A stretch of 44,663 nucleotides of DNA from Bacteroidales bacterium (GCA_029007435.1 JAQXHU010000125.1:1-44663), one strand, 5' to 3'; positions 16,706-25,732 are shown, counted from the stretch's first letter. The notes: a model not told the origin generated them from the sequence alone. A program made the numbers and translations.

Positions 16706-19700
16706 ATGCAATCAGATTCAATTATTCTCAAAGTTACAAGGGGAACAGCCACGGCTATGCTGTGTATGCTGATTCTCGCCAGTGGCGGAATTAATTCGTA
16801 TGCGGGGCTTCCGGCGATGCAGCAGTCCCAGCAGAATTCCAGGACCGTCACAGGAGGAATCCTTGATGAAAACGGACAGCCGGTAGCGGGCGCCGGAGTT
16901 GTCGAGGAAAACACATTGAATGGTGTCAATTCTGGCATTGACGGAAAATTCGAACTTAGAATCACGGGAAATTCCAATCTCGTGATATCATTCATCGGCT
17001 ATGAGACAGTGGTGCTTGCAACAGCCGGCAAGACTGATTTCCAGGTCCAGCTCACTCCGGACAGCAAACTTCTGGACGAAGTTGTGGTCACTGCTCTCGG
17101 TATCAAGAGGGATGCCAAGGCTCTAGGTTATTCAGTAAGCGAAGTGAAGGGCGCATCTCTCGTGGAAGCCAGGGAGAATAACCTTATGAACAGCCTCAGC
17201 GGAAAGATAGCAGGACTTCAGGTAAGCGGAAGCGGCAACGGAAGTATGGGATCCAGCCGAATTATCATCCGCGGCAACAACTCACTTGCCGGAAACAACG
17301 AGCCGCTCGTTGTCATAGACGGTGTCCCGATGAATAACTTTAATGGCGGTCAGGGAACCGGACAGTGGTCTGGAAGCGACTCGGGAAACGGTCTCACCGA
17401 TGTCAATCCGGACGACATCGAGTCCATCTCCGTACTTAAGGGAGCAGCGGCTTCGGCACTCTATGGAACACGTGCCGGCAACGGTGTGATTATGATTACC
17501 ACCAAGAAAGGAAACGGCGTCCAGAAAGGACTTGGAGTGACTGTCAACCAGAACGTTATGTTCGAGACTCCGCTCAAGACACCTCAGATGCAGAACGTCT
17601 ATGGCCAGGGCACAAACGGCGAGTTTGATTCCAATGGAAATATGAGCTGGGGTCCCAAGATGGAAGGCCAGCTGCTTACGGACTGGACCGGGGAGGAACG
17701 TCCTTTCTCTGCGTATGGCAACGACATTACAGACTTCCTCAGGACAGGATTTTCATCGACAACTTCCATTGAGGCAGCCCAGACGACGGAAAAGAACGCA
17801 ATCAGGGCATCTGCTTCATTCACAAGGAACAAGGGACAGATCCCAACAAACAACCAGGACAGATACAACATTGACGTTCGTGACGTGATGAACCTCAGCG
17901 AGCGGGTTCAAGTGGAAATTAAGGCCAACTACGTCAAGCAGAAGACCGACAATATTCCATTCCTGACATTGAATCCAATGAACATTATGTCCAACTATCT
18001 TATGATGCCGCGAAACGTGCATTATCCGGATATGGCGGATGTTTATGATAGCGCAGGCGCTGTGAAGCAGTGGACCAACAAGGAGGCCAACTTCGTCCTG
18101 AATCCATATTTCAACAGATACAACAGCAACTACACTGAAAGGAACAGGCTTATTGGATTCATCTCCCTGCAGTACAAGCCTTTAGATTGGCTTACAATCA
18201 AGCTCCGTCACGGAGAGGATATGTATTGGACAGAGTACAATGAGAAAGTCCATTCCACGACTCCATACAACAATAACTACAAGGGACACGGAAACTTCTA
18301 TGTCTCCACCCACTCATTCAGGGAGTGCAACTCTGACTTCCTCGTGACATTGGGCAAGGACAATCTGTTCGGAAGCGACTTCTCCGCCAGCCTCAATGTC
18401 GGTGGCAACCGGCGCTACTACCGTTCACACAGCAGTTCGGAGAACTCAGGCTCACTCGCCATCAAGGACTTCTTCTCCATAAGCAACGGAATGAACCAGA
18501 CTATGTCCGACTCTTATTCGAGAAAGGCTGTCAATTCAATCTACGGCCTCCTCTCACTCAACTACGGAAACTGGGTATTCCTCGATATCACCGGCCGAAA
18601 TGACTGGTCATCTACATTGCCATCATCCAGCCGCTCATTCTTCTATCCATCCGTAGGTTTCGGTTGGGTTGTAACCGATATGCTCAGTTCTTTCAATGTG
18701 AATGTTCCTCATTGGCTTACATTTGCCAAACTCAGAGTATCCTATGCTGAAGTCGGTAATGACACCAACCCTTACAGGCTCACGGACACCTATAGTGTAT
18801 ATAATGTAACCTCTGAAATCAAGGGCGCGAGCGTAAGTAACACAATCCCGCTCTCCGACCTGAAGCCAGAGAACATCAAGTCTACCGAGGCAGGCTTCGA
18901 CATCAGGTTCTTCGACAGCAGATTCGGAGTGGATTTCGCCTGGTACAAGAAGAATGCTACCAACCAGATTATCTCTCTTCCAATATCCAATACAACAGGA
19001 AAGCAGACTAAACTGATCAATGCCGGTGACATTGAGAACAAGGGTATTGAGGTGGCCTTGAGCGGAACTCCGTTCAGGAACAAGAATTTCGGATGGGATA
19101 TCACATTGAATTTCACCAAGAACCAGAACAAAATCAACGAACTCCATTCAGAGCTTTCTACTTACGAGCTTATGTCCACTGACTTCGCCAAAGTTATTGC
19201 CAGGGAAGGCGGTAAATATGGTGACATTGTCGGATACAGATACAAGAGAAATGATGATGGCCAGAAACTTGTCGACAAGAACGGTCTTCCTATTCTTGAG
19301 TCGACCATAGATACAGAGCATCCTCTCGGAAACTATCTCCCTGACTGGACCAGCAGTATGGTTCACAGCTTCAGGCTCAAGGATTTCTTCCTCTCATTCC
19401 AGCTTGATTTCCGCAAGGGCGGCGACATCTATATGGGCTCCCTCTCGCGCGCTGACAATTATGGTACATCCAAAGCTTCTCTCCGCGGACGTGAGGAATG
19501 GTATGCTGGAACTGGCGGAATCATTGCTGAAGGCATCAATCCTGACGGAGAAGTCAACACCCTGGCAGTGAACCCTCAGGAGTATTTCTCCCGCATAGCA
19601 AAGGCAGGAGAGGAATATGTATATGACGGGACCAACCTGAGACTCAGGGAACTGACTGTAGGATACAATATGCCGCGCAGGATTCTGGACAAGACTCCAT

Positions 19701-19870
19701 TCTCTGACATAAGGGTAAGTCTCTGGGGAAGAAATCTCTGGATGATTTACAGCCATATCCCGGGATATGACCCTGAATCATCATTCAGCACCGGAAACGG
19801 AGAAGGCATCGAGCTTTCCTCATTCCCTTCAACAAGAAGTTTCGGTATCAATGTTAAATTCTCATTCTGA
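16706..19870 (+). CDS. susC-like: SusC/RagA-family TonB-linked outer membrane protein
   Basis: The 1,054-residue protein has a signal peptide region, then a carboxypeptidase-regulatory-like domain (about 46-115, TVTGGILDENGQPVAGAGV), a TonB-box-like LLDEVVVTALG near residue 125, and a plug domain (about 135-265, with NSLSGKIAGLQVSG and RIIIRGNNSL and the PLVVIDGVPM motif). A 22-strand-type barrel follows to the C-terminal phenylalanine (NVKFSF). It should import a ligand across the outer membrane with TonB energy, capped by the SusD protein encoded next. The substrate is not known, as no enzyme or sensor gene accompanies the pair. The only other SusC signals in the window are the two AT-rich repeats and the promoter upstream. 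Confidence 0.95.
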   Translation: MQSDSIILKVTRGTATAMLCMLILASGGINSYAGLPAMQQSQQNSRTVTGGILDENGQPVAGAGVVEENTLNGVNSGIDGKFELRITGNSNLVISFIGYETVVLATAGKTDFQVQLTPDSKLLDEVVVTALGIKRDAKALGYSVSEVKGASLVEARENNLMNSLSGKIAGLQVSGSGNGSMGSSRIIIRGNNSLAGNNEPLVVIDGVPMNNFNGGQGTGQWSGSDSGNGLTDVNPDDIESISVLKGAAASALYGTRAGNGVIMITTKKGNGVQKGLGVTVNQNVMFETPLKTPQMQNVYGQGTNGEFDSNGNMSWGPKMEGQLLTDWTGEERPFSAYGNDITDFLRTGFSSTTSIEAAQTTEKNAIRASASFTRNKGQIPTNNQDRYNIDVRDVMNLSERVQVEIKANYVKQKTDNIPFLTLNPMNIMSNYLMMPRNVHYPDMADVYDSAGAVKQWTNKEANFVLNPYFNRYNSNYTERNRLIGFISLQYKPLDWLTIKLRHGEDMYWTEYNEKVHSTTPYNNNYKGHGNFYVSTHSFRECNSDFLVTLGKDNLFGSDFSASLNVGGNRRYYRSHSSSENSGSLAIKDFFSISNGMNQTMSDSYSRKAVNSIYGLLSLNYGNWVFLDITGRNDWSSTLPSSSRSFFYPSVGFGWVVTDMLSSFNVNVPHWLTFAKLRVSYAEVGNDTNPYRLTDTYSVYNVTSEIKGASVSNTIPLSDLKPENIKSTEAGFDIRFFDSRFGVDFAWYKKNATNQIISLPISNTTGKQTKLINAGDIENKGIEVALSGTPFRNKNFGWDITLNFTKNQNKINELHSELSTYELMSTDFAKVIAREGGKYGDIVGYRYKRNDDGQKLVDKNGLPILESTIDTEHPLGNYLPDWTSSMVHSFRLKDFFLSFQLDFRKGGDIYMGSLSRADNYGTSKASLRGREEWYAGTGGIIAEGINPDGEVNTLAVNPQEYFSRIAKAGEEYVYDGTNLRLRELTVGYNMPRRILDKTPFSDIRVSLWGRNLWMIYSHIPGYDPESSFSTGNGEGIELSSFPSTRSFGINVKFSF

Positions 19871-19905
19871 TAGGGATATTGTCTGACTCAAAAAGAAATT
19901 TGGAA

Positions 19906-21579
19906 ATGAAACGTATAATAAATAATGCCATTGCGGCAGTTCTTCTTTCTGCGGCTCTGGTGTCCTGCACAAAGGGCTTTGACGAGATGAACGTCAATCC
20001 TAACTCCCCGACTCCGGACAGTGTTGACCCGAACTACCTTATCGCTCCGATTATAGTGAGCTCGACTCTCGAGGTCAATATCTATCAAAGAATACACAAC
20101 CTCTATAACGACACTTTCGCACAGTACTTTGCAAATGACAAGTACACGTCCAATGTCTGTGTGCCTAATGATGACTGGTCCCAGGATTACTGGAACAAGG
20201 TCTGGGGATGGATATCCGGCTTGAATGAGGTAATCAGGACCTGCGGCGGAAACGAGAAGTATGTCAACAGCGTCCAGATCGCCAGAATCTGGAGGGTATG
20301 GATTTTCAGCAGAACTACTGACCTTTTCGGTGACATACCGTATTCAGAGGCTTGCGACGGCTCTGGCAAGCCTGCAAAATATGACACCCAGAAGGATATC
20401 TATTACGACTTTTTTAAGGAACTCACAGAGGCATCTGAAGCTATTGACCTGAAAGGCAACAATCTTGGCGCATCCGACTTTATTTTCAAGGGCGACATGG
20501 CCCGTTGGAAATCGTTTGCGAACAGCCTGCGTCTCCGTTTTGCGATGCGTCTCTCCGAGGTTGATCCTGCCAAGGCGAAGGCTGAGGCCGAGGCCGCTGT
20601 GAAGGCGGACGGCGGAATGCTCTCAAGCATTGAGGAAGACGTCAAGATTCTCAGGAAAGAGAACTATTACCAGTTCGATGGAGGTGCTCTCTACTACTCT
20701 GCTGCCAACCTTTACAGCAGAAGCCGTATGACAATGAGCACGTCAATGCAGAAAATCCTGACAAACCTCGGCGGTCAGCCATTCCCGAAGAAAGACATAT
20801 ATGTCAGTGTGCCAGACTATATTGACCCTCGCGGAACCATCTATTTCAATGTCACAAGCCAATATACCAATGCGGGTGAAGGCTATCGCGGAAGATGGAA
20901 AGGCGTAGCCCCTGGCTACACCAAGGCAGTAGCCGCAGAGAAGGAGAACGCCTGCACGAACAACTCCCGTCTTGGAACATATTTCCTCACGAAGAACAAA
21001 GTGAAGGATGCAGATGCGGCATTCACCATCAGTCTTGACAGAGACCAGGTGCTTATGTACTACTCTGAAATCTGTTTCCTCAAGGCTGAGGGTGCTTGCA
21101 GGGGATGGAATATGGGCGGTTCCGCTGAGGAGTTCTACAAGGCCGGCATCACCGCCTCTATGAAAGAGGTTGAGATTGAGGACAGTGTGATTGAGGCTTA
21201 TCTCAATAGCACAATGCCTAACCTCTACGGCACCACCGTTCCTTATAACGACAAGACCTCTGACAAGCATAATTCCCAGCTTGCCAAGATTATCACCCAG
21301 AAGTATCTGGCCAATTTCCCTGACAACAGCTGGGAGGCCTGGAATGACTACCGCCGTCTTGGAATGCCTTCACTTGACCCATTCGCTATGCCGGAAACAG
21401 GTTATGTGCTCGAGACGGGAGAAATGGACTGGAAAGGTTCCCTCAGAAGGCTCATCTATCCTGCAAAGGAGAAGATTACCAATGAGGCCAACTACAATGA
21501 CGCAGTCGCGCGTCTGAAAGACGGTGACAATACGACTTCCCGTATGTGGTGGGATTCAAGAACCAACATCGAGGATTAA
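19906..21579 (+). CDS. susD-like: SusD/RagB-family nutrient-binding outer membrane lipoprotein (SusD-like_2 type)
   Basis: The start at 19906 is chosen over a TTG at 19879 because it opens a lipoprotein signal peptide (LLSAALVSC, Cys about residue 21), so the product is surface-anchored. The mature part begins TKGFDEMNVNPNSPT and continues with FAQYFANDKYTSNV and the helical TPR-like fold of the SusD-like_2 branch, about 557 residues in all. It forms a lid on the SusC barrel and binds the nutrient. It follows susC by 35 bases and shares its transcript, which ends at the terminator at 21599-21634. No third gene is present, so the ligand cannot be guessed. Confidence 0.92.
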   Translation: MKRIINNAIAAVLLSAALVSCTKGFDEMNVNPNSPTPDSVDPNYLIAPIIVSSTLEVNIYQRIHNLYNDTFAQYFANDKYTSNVCVPNDDWSQDYWNKVWGWISGLNEVIRTCGGNEKYVNSVQIARIWRVWIFSRTTDLFGDIPYSEACDGSGKPAKYDTQKDIYYDFFKELTEASEAIDLKGNNLGASDFIFKGDMARWKSFANSLRLRFAMRLSEVDPAKAKAEAEAAVKADGGMLSSIEEDVKILRKENYYQFDGGALYYSAANLYSRSRMTMSTSMQKILTNLGGQPFPKKDIYVSVPDYIDPRGTIYFNVTSQYTNAGEGYRGRWKGVAPGYTKAVAAEKENACTNNSRLGTYFLTKNKVKDADAAFTISLDRDQVLMYYSEICFLKAEGACRGWNMGGSAEEFYKAGITASMKEVEIEDSVIEAYLNSTMPNLYGTTVPYNDKTSDKHNSQLAKIITQKYLANFPDNSWEAWNDYRRLGMPSLDPFAMPETGYVLETGEMDWKGSLRRLIYPAKEKITNEANYNDAVARLKDGDNTTSRMWWDSRTNIED

Positions 21580-21598
21580 AACCTGACCATTATAACGG

Positions 21599-21634
21599 AC
21601 GGCCTGGATGTCAACAGGACTCCCGGCCGTTTTT
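21599..21634 (+). terminator. Intrinsic terminator after susC-susD
   Basis: ACGGCC (21599-21604) pairs with GGCCGT (21625-21630). After one mismatch GGA/TCC extends the stem, and a run of T (21630-21634) follows. The terminator lies between convergent genes and, read on the other strand, has a shorter T-run. Confidence 0.7.
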
Positions 21635-21645
21635 ATATGTGTGTG

Positions 21646-23100
21646 CTACCTGGTGATTTTCCTGGCTGCGAGAACAAGGGAACGGAACTGCTCTCGGTAG
21701 TGATATGGATCGAATCCCAGTCCCGATTCAGACAGTTCGTATGCCATCTCAAAACTTGCCGCACCCTTGTATTTTGAATCGAAAAGGACAAGCCCGTATG
21801 CAGCTATGCCGGCGGCGAAATTAAACTCATCCGAGATGCTGGAAGAAGGCTTTATTTTCAATGTCAGGGGAATGCTTGACGCCCCGGGAGACTCCTTGTA
21901 TCTGAAATCAAATACGGCCGCATCCCCGCCGTCTTCATAAGCTTCCCCGGGAATTATCTCATACAGTGCGGTGATTGTCTGGCCCGCGCCGATTTCGCCG
22001 GCATCCTTGCGGTCATTCTCAAAATCCTCGTTGGACAGCAGCCTGTTCTCGTAACCTATCAGCCTGTAGCTTTCCACCCGTTCCGGGTCGAATGTCACCT
22101 GGACTTTCGCATCGTTCGCTATGGAGTGGAACTTTGACACCTCATTGACGAATACTTTCACCATCTCCTCCTCGCAGTCGATATACTCATAAGTTCCGTT
22201 GCCTTTCCCTGACACGGTTTCCATCATACTGTCATTCAGGTTGCCGGTTCCGAAACCGCAGACAGTCAGGTAAATACCCTTTGCCGCATAGTCTTCGGCC
22301 ATCTCCAAAAGCTCGTCAGTGGACGTGACTCCCACATTGAAATCCCCGTCAGTCCCCATAACTACACGGTTGTTGCCACCTTCAATATAATTCGCGCCGG
22401 CCTCTTCGTATGCCATCTTCATAGCAGCTCCTCCAGCAGTGCTTCCTCCGGCGGTCAGCTTTGATATGGCTTCCTTGATGCTTCCGGCTTCGGAAACCGG
22501 GGTCGAGCCCAGAATCCTTTGCACTGTTCCGGAATAAGTCACAATAGACACCTTGTCGTCCGGCCTGAGATTGTCAACAAGCGAGATGAGCCCCTTCTTC
22601 AGCAGTCCGAGTTTGTCGTCCGAATACATTGAGCCGGATACATCGACGAGAAAAACGTAATTGGAGTTCGGAATATTGTCCTCTTCGAGGGAACGGCCTT
22701 TTATCCCAAGCCGCAGAAGCCTGTGTGACGGCGTCCAAGGACACGGCCCGAATTCTCCGTTTATTGCGACAGCCTGGCCGTTTTCCGGGTCCGGATAATT
22801 GAATGTGAAATAGTTCAGATACTCTTCTATCCTGACTGAATTGGCATCAGGCAGGCGTCCAGCCCTCACATTTCTGCGCATATATGCATAAGCGGCACCG
22901 TCCGCGTCGATGGAGAACGTTGACTGGTTGTTGACCGATGTTTTTATAAAATCATTTTCCTTGATCTCACTGAATCTGTCGCCGCTTTCCTCATATTCAG
23001 GAAATCCGGAAATGTTGTCATACATAGCGTCGAAAGATTCCACGGTGCAGGAGGCTGTGACCAGACAGGCAACGGCCGCCGCGCATATTCTAAAGTTCAT
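21646..23100 (-). CDS. von Willebrand factor A domain lipoprotein (YfbK-like)
   Basis: The 484-residue product has a lipoprotein signal (LVTASC, Cys 18). After a conserved N-terminal segment (FSIDADGAAYAYMRRNVRAG and IRIEEYLNYF-like text typical of YfbK proteins) comes the VWA domain with the metal-ion-dependent adhesion motif D153-V-S155-G-S157 and downstream GGST and GTDGDFN. The C-terminal third (about 325-484) is the beta-rich domain usual for this family. The likely role is calcium/magnesium-dependent binding at the cell surface. The exact partner is unknown. It is transcribed alone. The sequence just upstream of the start holds a tandem 12-base repeat. Confidence 0.85.
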   Translation of the reverse strand: MNFRICAAAVACLVTASCTVESFDAMYDNISGFPEYEESGDRFSEIKENDFIKTSVNNQSTFSIDADGAAYAYMRRNVRAGRLPDANSVRIEEYLNYFTFNYPDPENGQAVAINGEFGPCPWTPSHRLLRLGIKGRSLEEDNIPNSNYVFLVDVSGSMYSDDKLGLLKKGLISLVDNLRPDDKVSIVTYSGTVQRILGSTPVSEAGSIKEAISKLTAGGSTAGGAAMKMAYEEAGANYIEGGNNRVVMGTDGDFNVGVTSTDELLEMAEDYAAKGIYLTVCGFGTGNLNDSMMETVSGKGNGTYEYIDCEEEMVKVFVNEVSKFHSIANDAKVQVTFDPERVESYRLIGYENRLLSNEDFENDRKDAGEIGAGQTITALYEIIPGEAYEDGGDAAVFDFRYKESPGASSIPLTLKIKPSSSISDEFNFAAGIAAYGLVLFDSKYKGAASFEMAYELSESGLGFDPYHYREQFRSLVLAARKITR

Positions 23101-23123
23101 AGCAATTCGTCTAGCAATTCGTC
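23100..23123. repeat. Tandem 12-base duplication overlapping the start codon of the VWA lipoprotein gene
   Basis: The unit TAGCAATTCGTC occurs twice. Read on the minus strand the second copy supplies the A of the ATG. An ATG at 23125-23123 followed by three codons and a TAG (23113-23111) lies within the repeat, a possible tiny upstream reading frame of four codons. Confidence 0.55.
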
Positions 23124-23224
23124 ATAAATAACCTGATATTAGATGCGGAAAATGATAAAAATGTTGCATCGGATGGGCGTCCGTCCTTCCGATGCAACGT
23201 TCGTTCGAATTATTCATCAACCGG

Positions 23225-23791
23225 TTATACGGTCATAATGTCTTTCTCCTTTGCGGCGATGAGGGCATCGATTTCCTTGACGTTCTTGTCAGTGACTTTC
23301 TGTACTTCCTCTTCTCCCTCTTTCTCTCCGTCCTCAGGAAGTCCTTCGTTCTTCTGGGCCTTCTTCAGAAGGTCAACAGCATCGCGGCGGGCATTGCGTA
23401 CCACCACTTTGGCGCTCTCGCCAGCGGCTTTGGCCTTTTTGATGAGCTCTTTCCTGCGCTCCTCGGTGAGAGGCGGCACGTTGCACCGGATCTGCTCACC
23501 GTTGTTCTGGGGAGTCATTCCGATATTTGCGTCGATGATAGCTTTCTCTATCTTGGCAATCATACTCTTCTCCCACGGCTGGATGAGAACAGTCTTGGCG
23601 TCCGGCGCTGTCACGGAAGCCACCTGTGGTACAGGAGTCGGTGTTCCGTAGTAATCAACAAGCACATTGTTGAAAAGAGAAGGGTTTGCTTTTCCGACAC
23701 GGTATGTCTTGAGATCTTCCTCAAGAAATGCCACGGCTTCTTTCATTTTCTTGTCGGCAGCTGTGACAATCTCATTTGCTCTTGGTAACAT
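23225..23791 (-). CDS. frr: Ribosome recycling factor
   Basis: The 188-residue protein matches RRF throughout. Visible landmarks are a helical N-terminus with LEEDLKTYRVGKANPSLF, the turn VDYYGTPTPVPQVASVT, and RCNVPPLTEERRKELIKKAK at about 120-140. It splits post-termination ribosomes together with EF-G. It lies 21 bases after pyrH, in the classical pyrH-frr order, and belongs to the same transcript. There is no sign of a broken frame. Confidence 0.97.
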   Translation of the reverse strand: MLPRANEIVTAADKKMKEAVAFLEEDLKTYRVGKANPSLFNNVLVDYYGTPTPVPQVASVTAPDAKTVLIQPWEKSMIAKIEKAIIDANIGMTPQNNGEQIRCNVPPLTEERRKELIKKAKAAGESAKVVVRNARRDAVDLLKKAQKNEGLPEDGEKEGEEEVQKVTDKNVKEIDALIAAKEKDIMTV

Positions 23792-23812
23792 AATATATTG
23801 AGTTTTAAATGA

Positions 23813-24517
23813 TTAAACGTGAACTAAGGTGCCGACCTTCTCGCCTTTCAGAAGTCTTGTCAGATTTCCGCGGCAGTTCATATCAAATACGATTATCGGC
23901 ATATTTCCCTCGCTGCAGAGGGCGAAGGCGGTCTGGTCCATCACTTTGAGGTGTCCGGAAATCGCCTGGTCGAAAGTAAGCTCGTCATATTTGACGGCGG
24001 CCGGGTCTTTCTCCGGGTCTGCGGTATAGACTCCGTCCACTCTGGTGCCTTTCAGGAGTGCGTCCGCCCCGATTTCAAGAGCCCTCAGCGCGGCTCCCGA
24101 ATCTGTTGTGAAGAAAGGATTGCCTGTACCTCCTGAAATGAGGGCCACGCCTCCGTTCTCCATAACGCGAACTGCGTCATCCCTCATATAATACTTTGCG
24201 ACAGGCTCCATCGGAGTGGCGGTGAACACCTGTGCGAAGACTCCCTGCTCCTTGATGAACATAGAGAGCGCAAGTGAATTGATGACTGTGGCGAGCATAC
24301 CCATCTTGTCTCCGTCAACGCGGTCAAATCCTTTGCCCGTGCCCTGAAGCCCGCGGAAAATATTGCCTCCGCCATTGACTATGGCAATCTGGAGTCCGGC
24401 TTTGGCGGCATCGGCCACTTCTTCAGCGTAAGCCCTCAGGCTTTCTGTGTCCAGTCCTTTGCCGGCAGGTCCTCCAAGACTCTCGCCGCTCAACTTAAGG
24501 AGTACTCTTTTATACAT
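23813..24517 (-). CDS. pyrH: Uridylate kinase (UMP kinase)
   Basis: The 234-residue protein has the amino-acid-kinase fold of bacterial UMP kinases. Landmarks are KLSGESLGG near the start, GGGNIFRG for UMP/ATP binding, DRVDGDKMGMLATVINSLAL, GGTGNPFFTTDSGAALRA, and GVYTADPEKDP near the end of the fold. It makes UDP for pyrimidine nucleotides and is essential. It heads the pyrH-frr operon and has a good promoter shared in space with the divergent sdhC leader. Confidence 0.97.
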   Translation of the reverse strand: MYKRVLLKLSGESLGGPAGKGLDTESLRAYAEEVADAAKAGLQIAIVNGGGNIFRGLQGTGKGFDRVDGDKMGMLATVINSLALSMFIKEQGVFAQVFTATPMEPVAKYYMRDDAVRVMENGGVALISGGTGNPFFTTDSGAALRALEIGADALLKGTRVDGVYTADPEKDPAAVKYDELTFDQAISGHLKVMDQTAFALCSEGNMPIIVFDMNCRGNLTRLLKGEKVGTLVHV

Positions 24518-24557
24518 AATTCTGATTTTTTAGAGATGTTGGTCACTTTATCGGAAA

Positions 24558-24589
24558 CAAAATTATCGAAATATTATGAAACTTGCAAG
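24558..24589 (-). promoter_or_regulatory. Promoter of pyrH-frr
   Basis: Minus-strand TAATTTTG (24558-24565) fits TAnnTTTG exactly, and CTTG (24586-24589) lies 20 bases upstream as the -33 element (one mismatch). It is 40 bases before the start codon. Confidence 0.55.
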
Positions 24590-24597
24590 AAAGACCC

Positions 24598-24605
24598 TAT
24601 ATTTG
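24598..24605 (+). promoter_or_regulatory. -7 element upstream of sdhC-like gene
   Basis: TATATTTG is an exact consensus match 39 bases before the ATG at 24645. The best -33 candidate is weak (TATG ending at 24578, 19-base spacing). Confidence 0.4.
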
Positions 24606-24644
24606 CCGTCACATTGACTTTTTGAAATCAAATATTAAACAATA

Positions 24645-25340
24645 ATGGCGAACGCATTCCACTACTCCATCGGGAGAAAGTTCATTCAGGCAGTCAGCGG
24701 GGCATTCCTTATCGTGTTCCTCCTGCTGCACGGAACTATCAACTTTTTTTCAGTAATTGATTCATTCACCGGAGAATTCGGCTCATTTACCGGACTGTTC
24801 CAGCTCGGCTGTGACTTTATGGCCCTGCCGATTGTGACAATTATGGTGCCTGTTCTCGCGCTCGGTGTCTTTGTCCACATCTTCTACGGATGCTACCTTA
24901 CCTGGTACAATATCAAGGCACGCGGCGGCTACAAGCGCTATGAGGAGGCAAGCAAAGCGAAAGCTGATTCCTGGTCTGCAAAGAATATGTTCGTGCTCGG
25001 AATCGTGATTCTCGGAATCCTTTTCTTCCATCTTTCGCATTTCTGGGCTGATATGCAGCTCAAGGAATTCATCGGGGCAGAGGCTGAGAATCCATACGAC
25101 CTTCTCGTCGCCACATTCGGCAACATCTGGGTGCTCATCATCTACATCGTATGGTTCTGCGCCGTGTTCTTCCATCTCACCCACGGTTTCTGGAGTATGT
25201 TCCAGACTGTAGGCTGGAGCAATCCTGTCTGGATGAAGAGGCTCAAATGCATCGGTGTGATTGTGGCAGCGCTCATCTGGGTGCTCTTCACTTCTGTTGC
25301 AATCAATGCTTATCTCCACGCTGCCGGTATCTTGGGATAA
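24645..25340 (+). CDS. sdhC-like: Succinate dehydrogenase/fumarate reductase cytochrome b subunit
   Basis: The 231-residue protein has five hydrophobic segments and histidines placed as in the Bacteroidota di-heme cytochrome b subunit. LLLHGTINF is in helix 1, FVHIFYG in helix 2, FFHLSHFW in helix 3 and FFHLTHGFWSMFQTVGW in helix 4, with the N-terminus SIGRKFIQAVSG. It would anchor the flavoprotein and iron-sulfur subunits (SdhA, SdhB) and pass electrons between quinone/menaquinone and fumarate/succinate. In the usual Bacteroidota order those two genes follow directly, but here there is a YtxH-type gene after 89 bases and no sdhA or sdhB in the window. The subunit genes are presumably elsewhere in the genome. 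Confidence 0.88.
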   Translation: MANAFHYSIGRKFIQAVSGAFLIVFLLLHGTINFFSVIDSFTGEFGSFTGLFQLGCDFMALPIVTIMVPVLALGVFVHIFYGCYLTWYNIKARGGYKRYEEASKAKADSWSAKNMFVLGIVILGILFFHLSHFWADMQLKEFIGAEAENPYDLLVATFGNIWVLIIYIVWFCAVFFHLTHGFWSMFQTVGWSNPVWMKRLKCIGVIVAALIWVLFTSVAINAYLHAAGILG

Positions 25341-25380
25341 TCGCAGGTACGGGATTTGCGGCATACATTTCCGGTTATAT

Positions 25381-25423
25381 CGGACTGACAGATTAGCAGT
25401 CCGGTGTGACCGGAAAATTTTTT
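25381..25423 (+). promoter_or_regulatory. Two mutually exclusive hairpins between sdhC and the YtxH operon
   Basis: CGGACTG (25381-25387) can pair with CAGTCCG (25397-25403), a perfect 7-bp stem with a 9-base loop. TCCGGT (25400-25405) can pair with ACCGGA (25409-25414) over a 3-base loop, followed by AAA and six T (25418-25423). Bases 25400-25403 belong to both stems, so only one can form. The second resembles a terminator with a slightly offset T-run. It may be an attenuator or simply the terminator of sdhC. Confidence 0.45.
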
Positions 25424-25429
25424 GATATT

Positions 25430-25732
25430 ATGAAAAGTGAATCAGTATTCGCGCTGATCGCCGGAGCTGCGGTCGGTGTCGCTGTGGGAATGCTGCTCGC
25501 CAGGGACAATGGCGGAGAGACCTGCAGGAAAATCAAGGAAACCGTCAAGGACGGTTATGACAAGGCCAAAGACAGGATGGAGGATGAAATCGTCCGGCTC
25601 AAGTCTCTGCTGGAGACGGAAGGGGAAAACCTGAAGGAAGCCGCCCGCAAAAAGATTCTTGAGCAGCTTGACAGGCTTGAGAAAGCGCTTTCTGAGGAGA
25701 ATGAAGTTGATGAACAGACGCAGGAGGCATAA
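25430..25732 (+). CDS. YtxH-domain small membrane-associated protein
   Basis: ATG at 25430 is preferred over the GTG at 25406, which is inside the hairpin region. The 100-residue protein starts with a short membrane helix containing GAAVGVAVGMLLARDNG, characteristic of YtxH proteins, followed by a long charged helix (KIKETVKDGYDKAKDRM) and an acidic end. YtxH proteins are often stress-linked and of unclear function. Its stop codon overlaps the start of the next gene (TAATG), so the three genes from here to 26347 form an operon. Confidence 0.75.
   Translation: MKSESVFALIAGAAVGVAVGMLLARDNGGETCRKIKETVKDGYDKAKDRMEDEIVRLKSLLETEGENLKEAARKKILEQLDRLEKALSEENEVDEQTQEA

Noticed and set aside
25341..25396. 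Short frame after sdhC (reading AGTGFAAYISGYIGL) as a remnant of sdhA
   Set aside because: No resemblance to the SdhA N-terminus. It overlaps the hairpin region and is probably chance.
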